A stretch of 64,000 nucleotides of DNA, from contig NZ_JACAOR010000002.1 in assembly GCF_013386115.1 (NCBI RefSeq), positions 380,314 to 444,313 of the forward strand. Reading direction: 5' to 3'. The notes under the pieces are model-generated. The model saw only the letters and a program-made list of their open reading frames with translations. It did no database searches and was not told where the DNA came from. Each line of letters begins with the position of its first letter. The stretch's first letter is position 1. Made by a program: the position numbers and the translations under genes. The stretch comes from Pseudomonas gingeri. Its GTDB lineage: Bacteria; Pseudomonadota; Gammaproteobacteria; Pseudomonadales; Pseudomonadaceae. Shown piece by piece: positions 54,532 to 63,899 of the stretch.

Positions 54532-54792
54532 TCAGTTTTTCTCGAGCGCCCACAGGTCGCTTTCGATGCTCTCGAACCTTTCCTTAAGGTGCGTCTGCAC
54601 ATCGAAAATCGCCCTGTTGTAATAGTGCGGAGCAATTTCGCGGGTAAACAGGTCGAGGATTTCAGCCGCTTCGAACGAACCCAGGTTCAGTTCGAAGCGA
54701 TCTTCCATGAAGCGCTTGATCTTGTGATTGGCCTCGCTCTCCTGTTCGGGAGTGAGGGTCAGGATCGGCGGCTTGCTCTTCTTCGCGGCCAT
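54532..54792 (-). CDS. DUF2164 family protein inside the his operon
   Basis: An 86-residue DUF2164 protein: Lys-rich N-terminus (AAKKSKPPILTL), then TPEQESEANHKIKRFMEDRFELNLGSFEAAEILDLF and PHYYNRAIFDVQ, the family's core pattern, predicted helical. Its ATG directly follows the hisH stop (TAA-ATG), so it is translationally coupled. Function unknown. The same small gene occurs here in other Pseudomonas as far as I recall. Confidence 0.92.
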   Translation of the reverse strand: MAAKKSKPPILTLTPEQESEANHKIKRFMEDRFELNLGSFEAAEILDLFTREIAPHYYNRAIFDVQTHLKERFESIESDLWALEKN

Positions 54793-55431
54793 TTACCAGC
54801 GCCCGTCCCAGGCGGCGAAATTCTGCAGCAGTTGCAAGCCGTGGGTATGGCTCTTCTCCGGGTGGAACTGCACGGCGAAGCGCGAGCCCTCGGCCAGCGC
54901 CGCGGCGAAGTCGACGCCGTAGTGACCGTTGCCCACCACCTGCCGCGGGTTGCCGGCGGTGATGTAGTAGCTGTGCACGAAGTAGAAACGCGCCAGGTCC
55001 GGGATGTTGTGCCACAGCGGGTGGTCCACCGCCTGTTTCACTTCGTTCCAGCCCATGTGCGGCACTTTCAGGTGCTCGCCCGCCTCGTGCAGGTCCTTGC
55101 CGAAGAACTTCACCTGGCCGGGGAACAGACCAATGCAGTCGACGCCGTCGTTCTCTTCGCTGCGTTCGAGCAAGGCCTGCATGCCCACGCAGATGCCGAG
55201 GAACGGACGATCCTGGCTGACTTCACGCACCAGCGAGTCGAAGCCCAGGCGACGAATCTCCGCCATGCAGTCGCGAATCGCGCCAACACCGGGAAACACC
55301 ACCCGGTCCGCTTCGCGAATCACCGCGGCATCGCTGGTGATCAGCACCTTGCCGGCACCGACGTGCTCGAGGGCTTTCGCCACCGAGTGCAGGTTGCCCA
55401 TGCCGTAATCGATAACCGCGACCGTCTGCAT
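54793..55431 (-). CDS. hisH: Imidazole glycerol phosphate synthase, glutaminase subunit
   Basis: A 212-residue class I glutamine amidotransferase that supplies ammonia to HisF. The triad is Cys81 ([11 protein letters not shown]), His190 and Glu192 ([11 protein letters not shown]); the family's oxyanion region FPGVGAI is intact. Its ATG overlaps the last base of the hisB stop (TAATG). Confidence 0.98.
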   Translation of the reverse strand: MQTVAVIDYGMGNLHSVAKALEHVGAGKVLITSDAAVIREADRVVFPGVGAIRDCMAEIRRLGFDSLVREVSQDRPFLGICVGMQALLERSEENDGVDCIGLFPGQVKFFGKDLHEAGEHLKVPHMGWNEVKQAVDHPLWHNIPDLARFYFVHSYYITAGNPRQVVGNGHYGVDFAAALAEGSRFAVQFHPEKSHTHGLQLLQNFAAWDGRW

Positions 55432-56024
55432 TACAGGACGCCCTTGGTCGATGGCATCTGCCCGGCCATGCGCTCATCCAGTTCGACGGCCATGCGCAGG
55501 GCGCGACCGAAGGCCTTGAACACGGTTTCGATCTGGTGGTGGGTGTTGGTGCCACGCAGGTTGTCGATGTGCAGGCTGACCAGAGCGTGGTTGACGAAGC
55601 CCTGGAAGAATTCCTGGAACAGGTCGACGTCGAAGCCGCCGACGGTGGCGCGGGTATAGGGCACGTGCATCTGCAGGCCGGGACGGCCGGAGAAGTCGAT
55701 GACCACGCGCGACAGCGCTTCATCGAGCGGCACATAGGCGTGGCCGTAGCGACGGATACCCTTCTTGTCGCCGATGGCTTTGGCGAAGGCCTGGCCCAGG
55801 GTGATACCGACGTCTTCCACGGTGTGGTGGTCGTCGATATGCAGGTCGCCCTTGCACTCGATATCCAGGTCGATCAGCCCGTGACGGGCGATCTGGTCGA
55901 GCATGTGTTCAAGAAAAGGGACTCCGATATCAAATCGGGCCTTTCCGGTGCCATCCAGGTTGATCGAGGCTTTGATCTGGGTTTCCAGAGTGTCGCGCTC
56001 GACGGACGCCTTACGTTCGGCCAT
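55431..56024 (-). CDS. hisB: Imidazoleglycerol-phosphate dehydratase
   Basis: A 197-residue monofunctional IGPD, without the N-terminal histidinol-phosphatase domain of E. coli HisB. The Mn-binding repeats are visible as [13 protein letters not shown] and [11 protein letters not shown] in the first half and [21 protein letters not shown] in the second. I chose ATG 56022-56024 ([16 protein letters not shown]). It is the first his gene of the minus-strand hisB-hisH-DUF2164-hisA-hisF group. Confidence 0.97.
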   Translation of the reverse strand: MAERKASVERDTLETQIKASINLDGTGKARFDIGVPFLEHMLDQIARHGLIDLDIECKGDLHIDDHHTVEDVGITLGQAFAKAIGDKKGIRRYGHAYVPLDEALSRVVIDFSGRPGLQMHVPYTRATVGGFDVDLFQEFFQGFVNHALVSLHIDNLRGTNTHHQIETVFKAFGRALRMAVELDERMAGQMPSTKGVL

Positions 56025-56203
56025 CACCAGCTCCGCAAAATCATTGGGCGAAAAAGGCAACCATTATAGGGGCGCAGACGGCAAACAGAAACACGGAAGG
56101 TGAACTCCCTGACGGGCTGGAACCAGCACCGCCAGGGATGTACCTGTCAGGACAAGCAGAAACGTTGTCCGGAGAGAATCGCAATGCCTTGGCACTGTAC
56201 CGC

Positions 56204-56296
56204 TGTGTAGGAGCCGGCTTGCTGGCGATGGCGATTGGACAAGCGACCTGTTCGTCGCCTGACACACCGCCATCGCCAGCCAGCCAGCTCCTGCGA
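56204..56296. repeat. REP pair between hisB and the transporter gene
   Basis: Convergent REP units (TGTAGGAGCCGGCTTGCTGG and complement ending CCAGCTCCTGC) downstream of the transporter and upstream of hisB. Confidence 0.9.
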
Positions 56297-56304
56297 GACG
56301 ATGA

Positions 56305-57966
56305 TCAGTGGAACAGCACAGCAGTCTTTTGCAGCGTGACCCACACGCCCCACGCCAGCGGAATGCCCACGACCAGCCAGGCGGCGATCGCCATCGGCTT
56401 GCTGCCAGGGGAAGCTTTCCACTCCAGCACGGTGGTGCTGTCGGCGCCCTTGTCATGACCCAGCGCCTGTTCGGCGGCCAGTTCGGCGTCGGTCATGAAG
56501 TACTTGTCGGCCACCGGACGCACCAGCAGGTTGCAGATGAACCCCAGCACCAGCAGGCCGGCGAGGATGTACAGGGTGATGTCATAGGCCGCGGCGCGTT
56601 CCACGCCGATGCTCAACTGATACTCACGCAGGTAGTTCACCAGCACCGGACCGAGCACGCCGGCCGCGGCCCAGGCGGTCAGCAGGCGACCGTGGATCGC
56701 ACCGACCATCTGGGTACCGAACAGGTCCGCCAGGTAGGCCGGGACCGTGGCGAAGCCGCCGCCGTACATCGACAGGATCACGCAGAACGCCGCCACGAAC
56801 AGGGCGATGCTGCCCAGGTGACCGAGACTCGGCACCGACGCATAGAGCGCGAAGCCCAGGGCGAAGAACACGAAGTAGGTCGCCTTGCGGCCGATATAGT
56901 CGGAGAACGAGGCCCAGAAGAAGCGGCCACCGATGTTGAACAGGCTCAGCAGACCGGTGAAGCCGGCCGCGATGGCGGCGATCTGGCCCAACTGACCGGC
57001 GTCCAGCTGACCGAAGGTCAGGCCGTTGCCGAGCAACTTGCCGGCGAAGACTTCCTGCAGCAGCGGCGAAGCCATGCCGAGGATGCCGATACCGGCGGAA
57101 ACGTTCAGGCACAGCACCAGCCACACCAGGCGGAACTGCGGGGTCTTCCAGGCCACGTTCACATGCACGTGACGATGGGTGATCATCGCGTTGGTCGCCT
57201 TCTTCACTGGCGCGGTCCAGCCTTCAGGCTTCCAGCCGGTCGGCGGTACGCGGTACGACAGCGCGCCACCGATCATGAAGATGAAGTAGATCACCGCCAT
57301 CACCACGAAGCTCTGCCATACGCCGACACTGGTCGGCGAAGCGAAGTGGCCCATCAGCGCCGCCGCCAGCGGAGCACCGACCATCGCGCCACCACCGAAG
57401 CCCATGATCGCCATGCCGGTCGCCATGCCGCGCTTGTCCGGGAACCACTTGATCAGGGTCGACACCGGCGAGATATAGCCCAGGCCCAGCCCGATACCAC
57501 CGATCACACCGGAACCGATCCACATCAGCCAGATCTGGTGGGTATAGACCCCCAGTGCCGAAATCAGCAGGCCACCGCACCAGCACAGTGCAGACACCAC
57601 ACCGGCCTTGCGCGGCCCGGCGTGTTCCAGCCAGCCGCCCCAGATCGCTGCCGAGCAGCCGAGGAAGATGAAGAACAGGGTGTAGATCCAGCCGAGCATC
57701 GAGATCGGCCAGTCACATTGCGACGAGAACACTTGTGCGATGAAGCTCATGTCCGGCGCGCAGGCGACCGGTGCGGTAATGCCCAGGGCCTTGGACAGCG
57801 GCAACCAGAACACCGAGAAGCCGTAGGCCATGCCGATGCACAGGTGGATGGCCAGGGCGGCCGGTGGGACCAGCCAGCGATTGAAGCCTGGCTTGGCGAT
57901 GATGCGTTCTTTTGACAGGAACGCTGGCTCGGTGGCGAGGCTGCCAGCCGTGGTGCTAGTGCTCAT
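56305..57966 (-). CDS. OFA-family MFS transporter
   Basis: A 553-residue major facilitator with about twelve helices plus a C-terminal extra pair. GFNRWLVPPAALAIHLCIGMAYGFSVFW, then SVGVWQSFVVMAVIYFIFM, and the signature FPDKRGMATGMAIMGFGGGAMVGAP (here RGMATG-motif) place it in the oxalate/formate antiporter (OFA) branch. It also resembles the YhjX-like pyruvate-induced carriers, with a long C-terminal segment (TAEQALGHDKGADSTTVLEWKASP region). GGGGGA precedes the ATG at 57964-57966. The substrate is probably a small monocarboxylate; no neighbouring enzyme gene narrows it. Confidence 0.88.
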   Translation of the reverse strand: MSTSTTAGSLATEPAFLSKERIIAKPGFNRWLVPPAALAIHLCIGMAYGFSVFWLPLSKALGITAPVACAPDMSFIAQVFSSQCDWPISMLGWIYTLFFIFLGCSAAIWGGWLEHAGPRKAGVVSALCWCGGLLISALGVYTHQIWLMWIGSGVIGGIGLGLGYISPVSTLIKWFPDKRGMATGMAIMGFGGGAMVGAPLAAALMGHFASPTSVGVWQSFVVMAVIYFIFMIGGALSYRVPPTGWKPEGWTAPVKKATNAMITHRHVHVNVAWKTPQFRLVWLVLCLNVSAGIGILGMASPLLQEVFAGKLLGNGLTFGQLDAGQLGQIAAIAAGFTGLLSLFNIGGRFFWASFSDYIGRKATYFVFFALGFALYASVPSLGHLGSIALFVAAFCVILSMYGGGFATVPAYLADLFGTQMVGAIHGRLLTAWAAAGVLGPVLVNYLREYQLSIGVERAAAYDITLYILAGLLVLGFICNLLVRPVADKYFMTDAELAAEQALGHDKGADSTTVLEWKASPGSKPMAIAAWLVVGIPLAWGVWVTLQKTAVLFH

Positions 57967-58491
57967 TGGTGTTTCCCCCATTGGAATAATGGTTCGACAG
58001 CAACACTTCACTCCGACCTTTTGGTGCACACAGGCATGGTCGTTTTATCGAGTAAAGCTCAGAAACGCGACAATACGTCGCAGAGGGGCTGACGAACGTC
58101 GGAAGATTACCATTTGCTCGTGACAGAAAAACCAAACTGATATCGTCTTTTGTAATCCAACTGCATTGAAAGCGTGCAGCGCGCCTGCCGGGCCCCGTGG
58201 GCGCGACGCCCCGGAACGGCAGGCGAATGTTTGGCAGCTATCTGAATTGCGCGTGCGAAAATTTACCCCGAGCCCCGACGCAGCAGAGCAGCCTGCGACA
58301 GAAAATTCGCCAGTGCCCCTAACCACCGGGCGTCGTGCCTCGCAGGCCGGCCATCCCGGGAACCGGGTGCCGGCAAACAGGCTTCATTTGCCTGCGCGGA
58401 CGCTGCAGGTAGTATCCATGCTCTGCCATCTGCCCCGCGGCGTTATACTTGCGGGCTAACTTCATATTCGACTGACTACAAGGACTCGCCC
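57967..58491. other. Divergent intergenic region with a 9-bp inverted repeat
   Basis: A 525-bp gap between the transporter and asmA, read divergently. It holds no convincing gene; a 93-codon frame on the minus strand has atypical composition. A perfect inverted repeat CGCCTGCCG / CGGCAGGCG lies at 58182-58190 and 58217-58225, enclosing GC-rich sequence with its own GGGCG...CGCCC complementarity, without a T-run. Its role is unknown. The bases just before asmA include a plausible RBS (AAGGACT). Confidence 0.5.
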
Positions 58492-60714
58492 ATGAAAGCG
58501 TTCGGCAAAATCCTGGGTCTGGTACTTCTCGGGTTGTTGCTGATCATCGTGGCACTGGGCTTCGCCCTCACCCACTGGTTCGATCCCAACGACTATAAAA
58601 ACGAGATTCGCCAGATGGCCCGCGACAAGGCCCACATTGAGCTGACGCTCAATGGCGACATCGGCTGGAGTCTGTTCCCATGGCTGGGCCTGGAGCTGCA
58701 CGACGCCAGCGTCGCGACCCTGGCCAATCCGACCAAGCCCTTTGCCGACCTGCAGATGCTCGGCCTGTCGGTCCGCGTGCTGCCGCTGCTGCGCCGCGAA
58801 GTGCAGATGAGCGACGTGCGCGTCGAAGGCCTGAACCTGATGCTCAACCGCGACAAGGACGGCCACGGCAACTGGGAAGACATCGGTCGCCCACTGCCGA
58901 GCGCCACACCGGCCGGGGCAACCGGCCAGGCCTCGGGTACGCCCGAGGTGGCCGGCAATGCCGAAGCGGAAAAACCTTCGCAGCCGATCCGCCTGGATAT
59001 CGACAGCCTGACCGTGAACAACGCCCGGGTCGAATTCAGCGATGAAAAGACCGGACGCCAGATCACCTCGGAAAGCATCCAGCTGAGCACCGGCGCCGTT
59101 CATGAAGGCAAGGACATCTCGGTCAAGCTGACCGCCTTCTTCGGCACCAACCAGCCGGTGCTGCGGGCCAGGACCGAACTCAACGGCGAACTGCGCTTCG
59201 ACCGCGCGCTCAAGCGCTACCAGCTCGCCGACATGCGCCTGACCGGCGAAGCCTCGGGCGACCCGTTGCAGGGCAAGAGCCTGACCTTCTCGGTCCAGGG
59301 GCAACTACTGGTGGATATGGCGGCGAACGTCGCCGAATGGACCAACCTCAAGCTGTCGGCCAACCAGTTGCGCGCCATCGGCGAGCTGAAGGCCAACGAC
59401 CTCGACAAGACGCCCCAGATCAACGGCGGCCTGTCGATTGCCCAGTTCGACCTGATGAAATTCCTCGACAGCGTCGGCCAGCCGCTGCCACCGGTGGCCG
59501 ACGGCAGCCTGAGCAAGGTCGAGCTGGTGACCCGCCTGAGCGGTACGCCGACCAGCCTCGCACTGGACAACATCAACCTGAAACTCGACGACAGCAGCAT
59601 CAGCGGGCGGATCGCCGTCGAGGACTTCGCCAAGCAGTCCCTGCGCGTCCAGCTCAAGGCCGACAAGTTCGACGCCGATCGCTACCTGCCGCCCAAGTCG
59701 GCGGATGCCGACAGCGCCTCGAAAGTCCGCCAGGCCGAAGTCATGAGCAGCGAAGCCAATGCCGTCGCCGGTACCACGCCGCTGCCCGACGCGCCGACCA
59801 AGGGCGCCTGGAGCAATGACAAGCTGTTGCCCATCGAACGCCTGCGCAGCCTGGACGTGGACGCCGACCTGAACTTCGACCAGTTGATCCTGAAAAAGCT
59901 GCCGATCGACAACGCCGCCATCAAGGCCACCGGCCAGGGCGGCCTGCTGACCCTCGCCAGCCTGCGCGGCGATCTCTACAACGGCAGTTTCGACACCAAG
60001 GGCAGCCTCGACGTACGCAACGACCAGCCACGCCTGAACCTGCAGACCCGGCTGAACAAGGTGCCGGTCGAGCGCGTACTGCAGGCCCAGGGACAGAAGC
60101 CACCGGTCAAGGGCGCACTGACCCTCACCAGCGACCTGAGCGGCACCGGCAACAGCGACAAAGCCCTGATCGACAGCCTCAACGGCACCGCCAGCTTCGT
60201 CCTCAATGACGGCGTGCTGCTCAATGCCAACCTGGAACAACAGCTCTGCACCGGCATCGCCCTGCTCAACCGCAAGACCCTGAGCAGCGAGCCGCGTGGC
60301 AAGGACACCCCGTTCCAGGAGCTCAAGGGCAGCCTGACGATCCGCAACGGCGTCGCCAGCAACCCGGACATGAAGGTGCGCATTCCCGGCCTCACCGCCA
60401 ACGGCAATGGCGATATCGACCTGCGCGTGCTGGGCATGGACTACCGCCTGGGTATCGTCGTCGAAGGCGACAAGAGCGACATGCCGGACCCGGCCTGCCA
60501 GGTCGGCGAGAACTTCGCCGGGATCGAATGGCCGCTGCGCTGCCGCGGTCCCCTGGAACTCGGGGCCAAGGCCTGCCGTATCGACAAGGACGGCCTCGGC
60601 CAGGTGGCCGCGCGCATGGCCGGCAACAAGCTGAGTGAAAAGATCGACGAAAAGCTCGGCGACAAGGTCAGCCCGGAACTGAAAAACGCACTCAAGGGGC
60701 TGTTCAAGCGATGA
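58492..60714 (+). CDS. asmA: AsmA-family envelope protein
   Basis: A 740-residue protein with an N-terminal membrane anchor (GLVLLGLLLIIVALGFALTHWF) and a long periplasmic part. The AsmA start region DPNDYKNEIRQMARDKAHIELTLNGDIGWSLFPWLGLEL is characteristic, followed by a repetitive beta-strand architecture predicted to form a lipid-carrying bridge between membranes (VPS13/Chorein-like). The end (KIDEKLGDKVSPELKNALKGLF) is conserved. The family influences outer membrane lipid composition. Its stop overlaps the mutY start (ATGA). Confidence 0.95.
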   Translation: MKAFGKILGLVLLGLLLIIVALGFALTHWFDPNDYKNEIRQMARDKAHIELTLNGDIGWSLFPWLGLELHDASVATLANPTKPFADLQMLGLSVRVLPLLRREVQMSDVRVEGLNLMLNRDKDGHGNWEDIGRPLPSATPAGATGQASGTPEVAGNAEAEKPSQPIRLDIDSLTVNNARVEFSDEKTGRQITSESIQLSTGAVHEGKDISVKLTAFFGTNQPVLRARTELNGELRFDRALKRYQLADMRLTGEASGDPLQGKSLTFSVQGQLLVDMAANVAEWTNLKLSANQLRAIGELKANDLDKTPQINGGLSIAQFDLMKFLDSVGQPLPPVADGSLSKVELVTRLSGTPTSLALDNINLKLDDSSISGRIAVEDFAKQSLRVQLKADKFDADRYLPPKSADADSASKVRQAEVMSSEANAVAGTTPLPDAPTKGAWSNDKLLPIERLRSLDVDADLNFDQLILKKLPIDNAAIKATGQGGLLTLASLRGDLYNGSFDTKGSLDVRNDQPRLNLQTRLNKVPVERVLQAQGQKPPVKGALTLTSDLSGTGNSDKALIDSLNGTASFVLNDGVLLNANLEQQLCTGIALLNRKTLSSEPRGKDTPFQELKGSLTIRNGVASNPDMKVRIPGLTANGNGDIDLRVLGMDYRLGIVVEGDKSDMPDPACQVGENFAGIEWPLRCRGPLELGAKACRIDKDGLGQVAARMAGNKLSEKIDEKLGDKVSPELKNALKGLFKR

Positions 60715-61778
60715 GAGCCGAACAGTTTTCAACGGCGGTACTGGATTGGTATGACCGTCACGGCCGCCACGACCTGCCCTGGCAACAGGGCATCACGCCA
60801 TACCGGGTGTGGGTCTCGGAAATCATGTTGCAGCAGACCCAGGTCAGCACCGTGCTGAACTATTTCGACCGGTTCATGGCGTCCCTGCCGACGGTCGAAG
60901 CCCTGGCCGCCGCACCGGAAGACGAAGTGCTGCACCTATGGACCGGCCTGGGCTACTACACCCGCGCGCGCAATCTGCAGAAGACCGCGAAGATCGTCGT
61001 CGCCGAATACGGCGGCGAATTCCCGCGGGATGTCGAGAGGCTCACCGAGCTACCGGGCATCGGCCTGTCCACCGCCGGTGCCATCGCCAGCATCAGCATG
61101 GGCCTGCGCGCACCGATCCTCGACGGCAACGTCAAGCGGGTGCTGGCGCGTTATACCGCCCAGGAGGGCTACCCTGGCGAGCCGAAGGTCGCCAGGCAGC
61201 TCTGGGCCAACGCCGAGCGCTTCACGCCCCACGCCCGGGTGAACAACTACACCCAGGCGATGATGGACCTGGGGGCGACGCTCTGCACCCGCAGCAAGCC
61301 CAGTTGCCTGCTGTGCCCGCTGGAAAGCGGCTGCGAAGCGCACAAATATGGCCTGGAGACCCGCTACCCGATTCCCAAGCCGCGCAAGAGCGTGCCGCAG
61401 AAGCGCACGCTGATGCCACTGCTGGCCAACCGCGAAGGCGCCATCCTGCTTTACCGCAGGCCTTCCAGCGGTCTCTGGGGCGGTTTGTGGAGCCTGCCGG
61501 AGCTGGATGGCCTCGACGACCTGCCGCATCTTGCCCTGCAACACTCGCTGGAACTGGGGCGCCAGCAGGAACTGCCGAGCCTGACGCACACCTTCAGCCA
61601 CTTCCAGCTGGCCATCGAGCCGTGGCTGGTGCGGGTCGAAGAGTCGGCCCATCACGTGGCCGAGGCCGACTGGCTCTGGTATAACCTCGCCACCCCGCCG
61701 CGCCTGGGCCTTGCCGCCCCGGTGAAAAAGCTGCTCAAACGCGCAGCCGACGTATTGAATGCAGGAGAGTTGCAATGA
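60711..61778 (+). CDS. mutY: A/G-specific adenine glycosylase MutY
   Basis: A 355-residue DNA glycosylase that removes adenine mispaired with 8-oxoguanine. Catalytic Glu37 ([11 protein letters not shown]) and Asp138 ([10 protein letters not shown]), the HhH loop [14 protein letters not shown], and the 4Fe-4S cysteines Cys192, Cys199, Cys202 and Cys208 are at the same positions as in the E. coli enzyme. A C-terminal NUDIX-like domain (from about 230) recognises 8-oxoG. It overlaps asmA at its start and yggX at its end by four bases each, so the three are one operon. Confidence 0.98.
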   Translation: MRAEQFSTAVLDWYDRHGRHDLPWQQGITPYRVWVSEIMLQQTQVSTVLNYFDRFMASLPTVEALAAAPEDEVLHLWTGLGYYTRARNLQKTAKIVVAEYGGEFPRDVERLTELPGIGLSTAGAIASISMGLRAPILDGNVKRVLARYTAQEGYPGEPKVARQLWANAERFTPHARVNNYTQAMMDLGATLCTRSKPSCLLCPLESGCEAHKYGLETRYPIPKPRKSVPQKRTLMPLLANREGAILLYRRPSSGLWGGLWSLPELDGLDDLPHLALQHSLELGRQQELPSLTHTFSHFQLAIEPWLVRVEESAHHVAEADWLWYNLATPPRLGLAAPVKKLLKRAADVLNAGELQ

Positions 61779-62047
61779 CCCGCACCGTGATGTGCCGCAA
61801 GTACCAGGAAGAACTGCCGGGCCTGGAGCGCCCTCCGTATCCGGGCGCCAAGGGCCAGGATATCTACGATCACGTGTCCCAGAAGGCCTGGGGCGACTGG
61901 TTGAAGCACCAGACCCTGCTGATCAACGAAAAGCGCCTGAACATGATGAATGCCGAAGACCGCAAATACATCCAGGGCGAGATGGACAAGTTCTTTTCCG
62001 GCGAGGAATACGCCAAGGCCGAAGGCTACGTTCCGCCGGCCGAATGA
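61775..62047 (+). CDS. yggX: Fe(2+)-trafficking/oxidative damage protection protein YggX
   Basis: A 90-residue YggX protein: [25 protein letters not shown] near the start, then [28 protein letters not shown]. The early Cys in MCRKYQ is the conserved thiol. It protects Fe-S clusters from superoxide damage, fitting its coupling with MutY, itself an Fe-S enzyme. Its start overlaps the mutY stop (ATGA). Confidence 0.97.
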   Translation: MTRTVMCRKYQEELPGLERPPYPGAKGQDIYDHVSQKAWGDWLKHQTLLINEKRLNMMNAEDRKYIQGEMDKFFSGEEYAKAEGYVPPAE

Positions 62048-62111
62048 GCCTGTGTTTTCGCGGTTGGAGTCGTAAGCGACGGTAATAATTAAATTTTTTT
62101 TGAAATCGTGC

Positions 62112-62140
62112 TTGACGACTCCTCGAAAAACCCTTTTAAT
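62112..62140 (+). promoter_or_regulatory. Sigma-70 promoter of tRNA-Phe
   Basis: TTGACG, a 17-nt spacer, then TTTAAT, with start expected about 10 nt before the mature tRNA. The GC-rich bases after the -10 (GCGCCCCG) look like a stringent discriminator. Confidence 0.75.
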
Positions 62141-62150
62141 GCGCCCCGTT

Positions 62151-62226
62151 GCCCAGATAGCTCAGTCGGTAGAGCAGGGGATTGAAAATCCCCGTGTCGG
62201 CGGTTCGATTCCGTCTCTGGGCACCA
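62151..62226 (+). tRNA. tRNA-Phe (GAA)
   Basis: 76 nt with encoded CCA. The acceptor stem GCCCAGA pairs with TCTGGGC, the D-arm contains GCTCAGTCGGTAGAGC, the anticodon stem-loop is GGGGA-TTGAAAA-TCCCC with anticodon GAA, and the T-arm contains the canonical GGTTCGATTCC core. Confidence 0.98.
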
Positions 62227-62266
62227 CTAATTACTTTCAGGTGGTGTCAAAGTCATCTGAAAACTG

Positions 62267-62292
62267 AAAAACCCGCCAAGCGCGGGTTTTTT
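62267..62292 (+). terminator. Intrinsic terminator after tRNA-Phe
   Basis: Stem ACCCGC / GCGGGT with A-run before and T-run after, 40 nt downstream of the tRNA. The 335-bp gap (62048-62382) therefore holds only the tRNA unit and the hydrolase leader. Confidence 0.9.
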
Positions 62293-62382
62293 ATTGCCTG
62301 GAATTTGCTAGCGTCGGGCTCTGATAAAAGCGGTGACGAGGCATTCCTGCAAGCCTCGCTGCAAACGCAAGGAACCTGCCCA

Positions 62383-63321
62383 ATGACCACCTCCGAGTGC
62401 CCATCCGCCCTTTCCCCCGCCGACTGCATTGCCGTGCCCTTTATCGAGGCCGCGGTCGATGGTTTTGTACTGGGTGGCTTCACCTGGCGCCACGGCGAGA
62501 GCAAGGCCGGGCGCCCGGTGGTCATCATCAGCGCCGCCACCTCGTTGCGCTGCCGCTACTACTCGCGCTTTGCCGACTATCTGTTCGCCAATGACTTCGA
62601 CGTGATCACCTACGACTATCGCGGCATCGGCGAATCGCGCCCCGCCTCCATGCGCGGACTCGACGCGTCCTGGACCGATTGGGGCGCGCTGGATTTCGAA
62701 TCGATGCTGCTGCGGGCCAGTCGCGAATTCCCCGGCCAGCCGATCGATGTCGTCGCCCACAGCTTCGGCGGCTGCGGCGCGGGGCTGGCGGCATCGGGAC
62801 AGTTGATCCGGCACCTGGTGACCGTCGGCGCGCAATTCGCCTACTGGCGCGACTACGCATCCGCCTCCCGCTGGAAGATGTTCGCCAAGTGGCACGTCGC
62901 GATGCCGCTGCTGACCCGCCTCTACGGCTACTTCCCGGGCAAGCGCCTCGGCTGGCTGGAAGACACCCCCGCCGGCGTGGTGGCGGACTGGAGCACCCCG
63001 ACGGCGGCCTACGAGAAACGCCCCAGCGCACGAAAGCTCGCCGCCCTGCCGTTTTCCCGCGTACAGGCGAAAATCCTCGCCATCAGCCTCACAGACGATC
63101 CTTTCGGCACGATAGCGGCCATAGAGCGCCTCCTGGGTTACTTCACCAGCAGCGAACGGACCCACCTGCGAATCGCCCCTGAAGAGATTGCCGAAACCGA
63201 AGTGGGGCATTTCGCGTTCTTTCGTAGTCAGTACCAGGAAAAGCTTTGGCCAATTGCGCTGCACTGGCTGAGGAAAGGAGAGTTGATGGCGCAGACGCCA
63301 GGGCAGATCGTTGCGCGCTGA
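62383..63321 (+). CDS. Alpha/beta hydrolase family protein
   Basis: A 312-residue alpha/beta hydrolase. VVIISAATSLRCRYYSRFADYLFANDFDVITYDYRGIGESRP is the N-terminal fold region; the nucleophile elbow is AHSFGG (Ser with a preceding His), within PIDVVAHSFGGCGAGLA; the acid and late His are likely in ISLTDDPFGT and TEVGHFAFFR. The elbow differs from the usual GxSxG by having Ala at the first position. AAGGA lies 9 nt before the ATG 62383. Substrate unknown; an esterase- or YheT-like activity is possible. The leader of the mRNA begins after the tRNA terminator. Confidence 0.87.
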   Translation: MTTSECPSALSPADCIAVPFIEAAVDGFVLGGFTWRHGESKAGRPVVIISAATSLRCRYYSRFADYLFANDFDVITYDYRGIGESRPASMRGLDASWTDWGALDFESMLLRASREFPGQPIDVVAHSFGGCGAGLAASGQLIRHLVTVGAQFAYWRDYASASRWKMFAKWHVAMPLLTRLYGYFPGKRLGWLEDTPAGVVADWSTPTAAYEKRPSARKLAALPFSRVQAKILAISLTDDPFGTIAAIERLLGYFTSSERTHLRIAPEEIAETEVGHFAFFRSQYQEKLWPIALHWLRKGELMAQTPGQIVAR

Positions 63322-63453
63322 GGCGTGAGGCGCCGCGTCACGGGTTGAACCGGGCTCGCTATCGTCCTGGGGCCGGGCAAAAATGCGCTTTGGCATTGCG
63401 CCGGTTCACAGGGATAATTCCCCACTTATCTCCTCCCGAAAGCACCTGAGCCC

Positions 63454-63858
63454 ATGGCATCCGAGAACAAGCAACACAAACGCGCGCAGCGGGCGAAAGC
63501 CAAGGCCAAGCAGAACCGTACCCGTCGCGCCGAGCCGGCCGAGTCGCTGCCGGTGGACGACGATCGGATCGATTTCGAATCGGTCGACCTGACCGACCTC
63601 TTCAAGCGCATGCGCAACGCCGAAGCCACCAGCCAGCAGGCCATGTGCGGCGTCTTCCTGGAGGACCCGCTGCTGGAACTGGTACTGGAGCAGGAAGGCG
63701 AGGAAGGGGCGACGGATTTCATCCTGTCCGCCCTGATCGAATATCGCCAGTGGGCCACCGAAGCCAGCGAAGAAGCCGCACTGGCCTGGATCGAGAGCCC
63801 GGCCTTCCAGGCCGACTATGTCGCCGCCTCGCAAGCCCTGCAGAAAGCCGCCGACTAG
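63454..63858 (+). CDS. Conserved hypothetical protein, basic N-terminus
   Basis: A 134-residue cytoplasmic protein I do not recognise. The first 30 residues are strongly basic (KQHKRAQRAKAKAKQNRTRR), the rest acidic and helical (DRIDFESVDLTDLFKRMR ... EDPLLELVLEQEGEEGATDFILSALIEYRQW). The split charge suggests nucleic-acid or ribosome contact by the tail, but that is inference. Codon use matches neighbours. Confidence 0.75.
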   Translation: MASENKQHKRAQRAKAKAKQNRTRRAEPAESLPVDDDRIDFESVDLTDLFKRMRNAEATSQQAMCGVFLEDPLLELVLEQEGEEGATDFILSALIEYRQWATEASEEAALAWIESPAFQADYVAASQALQKAAD

Positions 63859-63899
63859 CAATGTCGGGGTATCGGATACCCCGCGTCACCGTTCACGAT

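Noticed and set aside
58045..58326. 93-codon minus-strand frame in the asmA-transporter gap
   Set aside because: Low-complexity composition, no recognisable domain and no good ribosome site; the frame crosses an inverted repeat.
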